In this document: positions 59,451-64,000 of the stretch, in pieces
Layout of the letters: every line of letters starts with the position of its first letter
Numbering within the stretch: position 1 is the stretch's first letter
From: Cohnella terricola
GTDB lineage: Bacteria; Bacillota; Bacilli; Paenibacillales; Paenibacillaceae
Assembly (NCBI RefSeq): GCF_007786475.1
Contig: NZ_VNJJ01000001.1
Coordinates: 124,001 to 188,000, forward strand
Length of the DNA: 64,000 nucleotides
Direction of reading: 5' to 3'
Notes under the pieces: generated by a model
Database searches by the model: none
Seen by the model: the letters and a program-made list of their open reading frames with translations, nothing else
Told to the model about the DNA's origin: nothing
Translations under genes and position numbers: made by a program

Positions 59451-61345
59451 TGTCCCTCGTATTTTTTACGAAAATGACTGAGTGCCAATAACGGCCAAAT
59501 GTATTTGTAACTGTGATAGTGAACGTAAAAATGTCCCGGGAGGCCCGCGCCTGTCGGGTAGGACACGGCCCATCGGTCTTCGTGTAACGAAGAGATCAGC
59601 CTGCGGATTCCTCGATTCATTGCGTCCGTGGGCTGAGAATGTACGGCGATGAGCGCGTCTAACGCCCATGCGGTTTGAGAAGGCGTGCTCTCCCCTAAAG
59701 GGACGTAACGTCGAAGCCGGTCGCTGCTGCACGATTCCCCCCAGCCGCCATCGGCGTTCTGGATCCGCAGCAGCCAATCGGCTCCTTTTCTTATCGATTC
59801 GTTCCGTTCGGGGGAACGGATTACGGCGGTCAGTCCGGTCAATGCGGCCCAAGTGCCGTAAATATAACAAATTCCCCATCTTCCGTACCACGATCCGTCT
59901 TCCTCTTGATGATCAGCCAACCATTGAGTCCCTCTTTTAACGAATAATTGCCTTTCGTCAAATCCTGCGGAGTTTCCCAGATATTCTAAAGTCCGTCCTG
60001 TCAGATCGGCCTCCGAAGGATCGATGGCGGCGGACTTGGCGCCGTCGATCGCTACCCAGGTGAGCAGCTCTTTATCGACGTTTTTTTCGAATGCGGGCCA
60101 GCCGCCGTCTTGATTTTGCATCGATAGCACCCAGTTGAGCCCTAGATTCCACGATTCCCGGAACGTCGAATCGGATCGGGCGAGGCTTCGGATCGCGCGC
60201 AAAGCGGCGGTCGTGTCATCGACGTCGGGGTTGATCGTATTGCTCTCCGAGAATCCCCATCCGCCGGGCACGGGATTAGGGTTATGACGCGACCAGTCTC
60301 CTAGTTTGCTGTGCTGTAAAGCAAGCAAATACGAAGAAGCTTGCTGGATCGCAAGGTGATGCTCCTCGGTACCAGATTCCTGCAGCGCATAGGACAACAA
60401 GGCGGTATCCCAGACGGCCGAGGGCGAATTCTGAATCGTCATTCCATCGGCTGTCCGATAGCACATCCCGGTCAATCCATACAGGGCATGGGTGACAAGA
60501 GGATGCTTGTTATCGTATCCGAGAGCAAGCAGGGCCAAAATCATCAGAACAGTGCTACTTGCATAACTGTAAAAGGTTCCGTCCGCTTCGATCCGTTCCA
60601 GCATAAATCGTTCGGCTTTAGCAATCGCGGCTTCATGGAGAGCATGAGGTGCGCCGATCAGCTTATTCATGCCGGAATGAAGCTGGTCGAGCCATTCTTG
60701 AAATCCTCTGGATGGCGGTTCAACCGGAGAGGCCCGTTCGACGAGAAGCACGTCTAGATCGGGGGTATCTTCCGTGCGTGCGGAATAACGCCGATCGGCC
60801 ATGATCAGCATCGGTGCGAGATGGACTCTGGAATACCCCGAAAACTCAAAAAAGTTGATCGGAAAAGAGTCGGGGAGGAGCAGCATTTCCAGAGGAATGG
60901 AGGTGAGGGAGCGCGGCCATTTCGCTTGCCCAGTTGCAGCGAGGATGGACCTAGTCAAGATGCTGGTGATTTTACCAAGCCCGCCTTGGGATCGAATATA
61001 GCGCTCGGCGCGCTGAAGCGGCTCATCCATAGATTGGCTATACCGGGAGTAGAGAAGCGCGTAGTAGGCTTCGACCGATAACGATAGGTTCCCATTCTTC
61101 TCATCCTGATACCATTGCCAATAACCTTCGGGCCGCTGAGCGGCAAGAATGCGATCATGCAGCTGCCGGATCAACTCTTCCTCGTTTTCGATCTTTAGCA
61201 CGCGAAGCAGGATAATCGTATAAGCATCGATCGTCACCCCATTCTCAAAGCAGAAACGCCAAGAACCATCCTGCTTTTGCTGCCGAATAAGGGTTGTAGT
61301 AAGGCGAAGGATCTCTTCGTCTATTTCGTGCATAATACTGCCCAT
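59447..61345 (-). CDS. sqhC: Triterpene cyclase (sporulenol/squalene-hopene type)
   Basis: A 632-residue class II terpene cyclase. Several QW motifs (QKQDGSW, QRPEGYW, QNQDGGWPAF, QNADGGWGES) build the alpha-barrels, and PDVDD provides the catalytic acid Asp374-x-Asp376-Asp377. The length equals that of B. subtilis SqhC, which makes sporulenes from tetraprenyl-curcumene and can also cyclise squalene. ATG 61345 follows GGAGGTGCTGCGG. A TetR-type operator lies 60 bases upstream and overlaps a possible -10 box. Its 3' end overlaps the convergent DUF4850 gene by four bases. Sporulenol versus hopene synthase cannot be decided by eye. Confidence 0.88.
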   Translation of the reverse strand: MGSIMHEIDEEILRLTTTLIRQQKQDGSWRFCFENGVTIDAYTIILLRVLKIENEEELIRQLHDRILAAQRPEGYWQWYQDEKNGNLSLSVEAYYALLYSRYSQSMDEPLQRAERYIRSQGGLGKITSILTRSILAATGQAKWPRSLTSIPLEMLLLPDSFPINFFEFSGYSRVHLAPMLIMADRRYSARTEDTPDLDVLLVERASPVEPPSRGFQEWLDQLHSGMNKLIGAPHALHEAAIAKAERFMLERIEADGTFYSYASSTVLMILALLALGYDNKHPLVTHALYGLTGMCYRTADGMTIQNSPSAVWDTALLSYALQESGTEEHHLAIQQASSYLLALQHSKLGDWSRHNPNPVPGGWGFSESNTINPDVDDTTAALRAIRSLARSDSTFRESWNLGLNWVLSMQNQDGGWPAFEKNVDKELLTWVAIDGAKSAAIDPSEADLTGRTLEYLGNSAGFDERQLFVKRGTQWLADHQEEDGSWYGRWGICYIYGTWAALTGLTAVIRSPERNESIRKGADWLLRIQNADGGWGESCSSDRLRRYVPLGESTPSQTAWALDALIAVHSQPTDAMNRGIRRLISSLHEDRWAVSYPTGAGLPGHFYVHYHSYKYIWPLLALSHFRKKYEGH

Positions 61346-61403
61346 TTCCGCAGCACCTCCGAGGTCGGCATTTTCACCAATATATGAGGTTAGCCAACTA
61401 ACT

Positions 61404-61421
61404 AATGAACCATTTATTCAT
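61404..61421 (-). promoter_or_regulatory. TetR-type operator in the sqhC promoter
   Basis: AATGAACCATTTATTCAT matches 16 of 18 bases of AATGAACCGTTCATTCAT found before the SDR gene (63664-63681). On the minus strand it overlaps a TATGAA box lying 18 bases after TTCAAC. Confidence 0.6.
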
Positions 61422-61548
61422 AAACAGGGCTGATTCGCTCGTTGAACAAAACTGTAGGCTGCAAATCGTAAACAAATCCATGTGTGATCGAGCGCTTCGG
61501 ATTATGGTAAGGGTGCCGCAAAATTATTCGATAAAGGAGTTTGATTAA

Positions 61549-62583
61549 ATGTCAGCATTTAAATTTTCAGTCGGGCCATGGAATGTTCACGACGGCGCAG
61601 ACACGTACGGGCCGCCGGTTCGCCAAGAGGTGGAATTCGAGGAAAAGATCAAGAAGTTTGCGGAGATGGGTTTTAGCGCGATTCAATTCCACGACGACGA
61701 TGCCGTGCCGAATCTCAACGAGCTGACGGAAGAGGAAATTAAGGAAGAAGCCAGAAAAATGAAAGCGCTTCTAGACAAATACGGACTCGTCGCCGAATTC
61801 GTCGCCCCCCGATTGTGGATGGACCCCCATACGATCGACGGCGGCTATATGTCCACTTCATCTAAGGATCGCGAATTCGCGATGTGGCGTTCTTACCGGT
61901 CGATCGATATCGCCAACGAGCTCGGGTGCGACAAAATCGTCCTGTGGTTAGCCAGAGAGGGGACGCTTTGCGCCGAGAGCAAGAGCCCTGTTGAAGCTAC
62001 GAATCATCTGATTGACGCGATTAATAAAATGTTGAACTACGATAAGCAAATCAAGATTCTGATCGAACCTAAACCGAATGAACCGATTGACCGCAGCATT
62101 TGCGGCACGATGGGGCACGTACTGGCCGTTTCGGCAGCTACCATCGATCCCTCCCGCGTCGGCGGCCTTTTAGAGTCCGCGCATGCGGTATTGGCAGGGC
62201 TCGATCCCTCCCACGAAATTGGTTTCGCACTGGCGATGAACAAGCTCTGGGGCGTCCATTTGAACGACCAGAACGGCCTGAAATTCGATCAGGATAAAAG
62301 CTTCGGGGTGGAAAATCTACGGCAAGCCTTCAACCAGATCAAAGTACTGAAAGAAAACGATTATGGTCGATACGGGGAGTATGTGGGGCTAGACGTTAAA
62401 GCCATGCGTACAACCGTAGATCATGATCGTTACAAGCATCTGGAAAACAGCCTGAAGATCGTTAAAGCTTTGGAGGAGAAAGTCGCCCGCTTCGATTACG
62501 ACTATCAGAAGAAATGCGTTGAAGCGCGAGACTACGAAGGTCTTGAAATGTACGTCATGGAACTATTAATGGGAATCAAATAG
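61549..62583 (+). CDS. Xylose isomerase-like TIM-barrel protein
   Basis: A 344-residue sugar isomerase-fold protein beginning SAFKFSVGPWNVHDGADTYG. Probable metal ligands are Glu in LIEPKPNEP, the Glu/His around LLESAHAVLAG, and Asp in WGVHLNDQNG, the standard arrangement of the xylose isomerase/endonuclease IV superfamily. It is shorter than classical XylA (about 440) and closer to sugar-phosphate isomerase/epimerases. RBS AAAGGAG. It is convergent with an AraC regulator, overlapping by 18 bases; that regulator may respond to the same sugar. Confidence 0.87.
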   Translation: MSAFKFSVGPWNVHDGADTYGPPVRQEVEFEEKIKKFAEMGFSAIQFHDDDAVPNLNELTEEEIKEEARKMKALLDKYGLVAEFVAPRLWMDPHTIDGGYMSTSSKDREFAMWRSYRSIDIANELGCDKIVLWLAREGTLCAESKSPVEATNHLIDAINKMLNYDKQIKILIEPKPNEPIDRSICGTMGHVLAVSAATIDPSRVGGLLESAHAVLAGLDPSHEIGFALAMNKLWGVHLNDQNGLKFDQDKSFGVENLRQAFNQIKVLKENDYGRYGEYVGLDVKAMRTTVDHDRYKHLENSLKIVKALEEKVARFDYDYQKKCVEARDYEGLEMYVMELLMGIK

Positions 62584-63543
62584 AGCGGTCGCGAGTTTGC
62601 CTTCGTTAAGCAGCGCTCGTCTATGCCGGTTTACCCTATCGTGGCTCTCCTTATCCGTGTAGAAACGTTGGTTCGCATGGGCGTGAGAGTTGGGCCGGCT
62701 TGAATCCCCATGTGGGTTGTTTTCTCTGAATTCCTTAGGCGTACAGCCAAAGTGCTTGACGAACATGGAATTCAAATAGCGCGTATCCGAGAAGCCGCTC
62801 TCAAGACAGACGTCAATCAATTTCATATTCGTATGCGCGATCAACTGTTTGGCTTTATCGAATCGAACTTGATTGAGATAGTCTTGGAAGGTCATATTCA
62901 GGTTTTCCTTAAAAAAATGAGACAAATAGGACAACGAAAGATTTTCACGTTCGGCAATCGTGGAAAGTAATAGCTTGCTGGTGTAATTTCCTTCGATGTG
63001 GCTCATGATTCGGTTCATCCTGTTCAGTCGCTGCACGTTCTTAGCGCGTTCTTCATCGCTAATTTGCCGGTATGGGACGCGCTGCAGCAAAACGTAAAGC
63101 AACTGGTTGATCAGCGCTTGACATACAAATTCGTAGGCGGAGCCTTTGTCGAAGTAAGCGAGGGATAGCTCGATCAGTATGGATAATACCGATCGAGCAT
63201 CTTCGGCTGTAAGAATGTCGGCGAGATTCGAATAATCGAATAAGACGTTTGAAAGAGAAGGGTAATACGAGTTGCAAAATCTAGGCGACATTTGCAGGGA
63301 CAAGACGAGCGCGCTTCCTTGAGGAGCCCGCAGCTCATGGGGTTGAATCGGATTAAACAGGATAAGGGAATGCGGGTCTAATTCGTAGTTCTCTTTCTTC
63401 GTATTCACGGCCAACTTGCCTTCGAGCAGCACGCAGATCTCGAAATCATGATGAAGGTGCGAATTGCGATGGGAGAGATCCACGAGAAAAGCATTCATAT
63501 ATTTAATGCGAGGATACTTAACGATCTCATACTCGTCATTCAT
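62566..63543 (-). CDS. AraC-family regulator with cupin sensor
   Basis: A 325-residue regulator. An N-terminal cupin (SHLHHDFEICVLLEGKLAVN, LILFNPIQPHELRAP) binds a small ligand; the C-terminal AraC domain has LSTIAERENLSLSYLSHFFK and LIDVCLESGFSDTRYLNSMF. RBS GGAGG. The 50 residues after the HTH (NNPHGDSSRPNSHAHANQ onward) are low-complexity and lie opposite the 3' end of the isomerase gene, probably a read-through extension. Target genes are not evident; the isomerase or the SDR gene behind it are candidates. Confidence 0.9.
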   Translation of the reverse strand: MNDEYEIVKYPRIKYMNAFLVDLSHRNSHLHHDFEICVLLEGKLAVNTKKENYELDPHSLILFNPIQPHELRAPQGSALVLSLQMSPRFCNSYYPSLSNVLFDYSNLADILTAEDARSVLSILIELSLAYFDKGSAYEFVCQALINQLLYVLLQRVPYRQISDEERAKNVQRLNRMNRIMSHIEGNYTSKLLLSTIAERENLSLSYLSHFFKENLNMTFQDYLNQVRFDKAKQLIAHTNMKLIDVCLESGFSDTRYLNSMFVKHFGCTPKEFRENNPHGDSSRPNSHAHANQRFYTDKESHDRVNRHRRALLNEGKLATALFDSH

Positions 63544-63619
63544 GGCGTTCCTCCGGGAAATATCAAGGATTTAACGGAAGTATAGCACATTTATCGCGAT
63601 TCGGAATCTCGATAAAGTG

Positions 63620-63649
63620 TTGACAACCGAAATCAGCATGAAGTATATT
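63620..63649 (+). promoter_or_regulatory. SDR gene promoter
   Basis: Consensus TTGACA (63620-63625) and TATATT (63644-63649) with 18-base spacing. The operator begins 11 bases downstream. Confidence 0.8.
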
Positions 63650-63659
63650 TAGGTCAATA

Positions 63660-63682
63660 AATGAATGAACCGTTCATTCATT
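63660..63682. promoter_or_regulatory. Perfect TetR-type operator before the SDR gene
   Basis: AATGAATGAAC and GTTCATTCATT are perfect 11-base arms around one C. The pattern TGAATGA...TCATTCA is that of FadR/QacR-like TetR operators of Bacillales. It lies just after the -10 box, suiting repression. Confidence 0.8.
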
Positions 63683-63706
63683 AATTCTGAAGGGAGTTTT
63701 GCAATT

Positions 63707-64000
63707 ATGGTACAATTCGAAGAAAATAAGAAATGGAATGTAGAAGGAAAGTATGCGGTTATTACGGGGGCGACGAGCGGCATCGGGTTGGCTGCGGCTC
63801 AAGAATTAGCAAGAAGAGGGGCCGACCTGGGAATCGTCGCACGAAACAGGAGCAAAGCGAGTGAAGCGGTTTCGTTAATCAATGCGGCGAGTGGCGGGCG
63901 TGTCAAGGTTGACGTATTTATCGCCGACATGTCCTCGCAATCGTCTATTCGCCAAGCGGCTGCTGAAATATTGGCTAGTTGCCCGAAGGTGGATATTCTA
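63707..64000 (+). CDS. Short-chain dehydrogenase/reductase, N-terminal part
   Basis: The first 98 codons are in the window. The Rossmann signature TGATSGIG (residues 20-27) and DLGIVARNRSKASE identify an SDR oxidoreductase; Arg after the second strand (ARNRSK) suggests NADP(H). ATG 63707 follows AAGGGAG. It has a strong sigma-A promoter with a TetR-type operator shared with the triterpene cyclase gene, so its substrate may be a lipid or terpenoid (inference). Confidence 0.88.
   Translation, partial: MVQFEENKKWNVEGKYAVITGATSGIGLAAAQELARRGADLGIVARNRSKASEAVSLINAASGGRVKVDVFIADMSSQSSIRQAAAEILASCPKVDIL

Overview
The window looks like chromosomal DNA of a spore-forming Firmicute of the Paenibacillaceae (Paenibacillus or Cohnella type). 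The evidence is mixed-GC, low-GC-Gram-positive gene content: a RelQ-type alarmone synthetase, the YhaO/YhaN pair, a YkvI-type transporter, a BshB2-like bacillithiol deacetylase, a SqhC-type triterpene cyclase, LplB/LplC/LplA-like sugar ABC components, strong AGGAGG ribosome-binding sites, and many intrinsic terminators. Species cannot be fixed from sequence alone.

Region 1 (1-26.3 kb) is mostly core: the 5' end of cimA, dinB, ferredoxin, the sulfite reductase pair cysJ-cysI, a membrane L,D-transpeptidase, pyrD, relQ with a DUF309 gene, a PCYCGC lipoprotein coupled to a thioredoxin-fold protein, an RsuA-type pseudouridine synthase coupled to a HAD hydrolase, a 2-hydroxyacid dehydrogenase, a diguanylate cyclase, a glycosyltransferase overlapping yhaO-yhaN, a YkvI-like transporter, xpt, three small genes and tRNA-Leu(CAG). 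Two tandem arrays of the same 51-bp repeat family lie here in opposite orientation.

Region 2 (26.3-41.3 kb) is accessory. It begins at the tRNA with an integrase remnant and carries other gene debris, including an IS1634-type transposase fragment. It consists of regulator/target modules: HxlR with a CynX-like exporter and azoreductase; LysR with hydrolase and YbfB-like MFS; a WYL regulator with a VOC protein; MarR with DoxX and VOC; MarR with an EamA exporter and azoreductase; TetR with a dehalogenase-fold hydrolase and an NTF2-like protein. Several modules keep recognisable palindromic operators. Base composition changes sharply inside this region (33-36 kb and 39-41 kb are AT-rich).

Region 3 (41.2-49.7 kb) is a carbohydrate locus: a membrane-anchored AraC regulator divergent from two permeases, a DUF3502 binding lipoprotein and a GH38-like glycosidase, without its own ATPase.

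Region 4 (49.8-64 kb) is mixed: DUF1801, a BshB2-like deacetylase, an acyl-CoA dehydrogenase homologue, a regulator interrupted by an amber codon, a wax-synthase-like acyltransferase with a probable frameshift, ArsR-SRPBCC, VOC, an SGNH hydrolase, a secreted DUF4850 protein, the triterpene cyclase, a xylose-isomerase-like TIM barrel with an AraC regulator, and the start of an SDR gene. The cyclase and SDR upstream regions share a TetR-type operator.

The most notable unexplained structure is a dispersed intergenic palindrome, TAACGG-N9-CCGTTA (21 bp). It is present singly or in pairs at two sites and amplified into 51-bp tandem arrays at two more.
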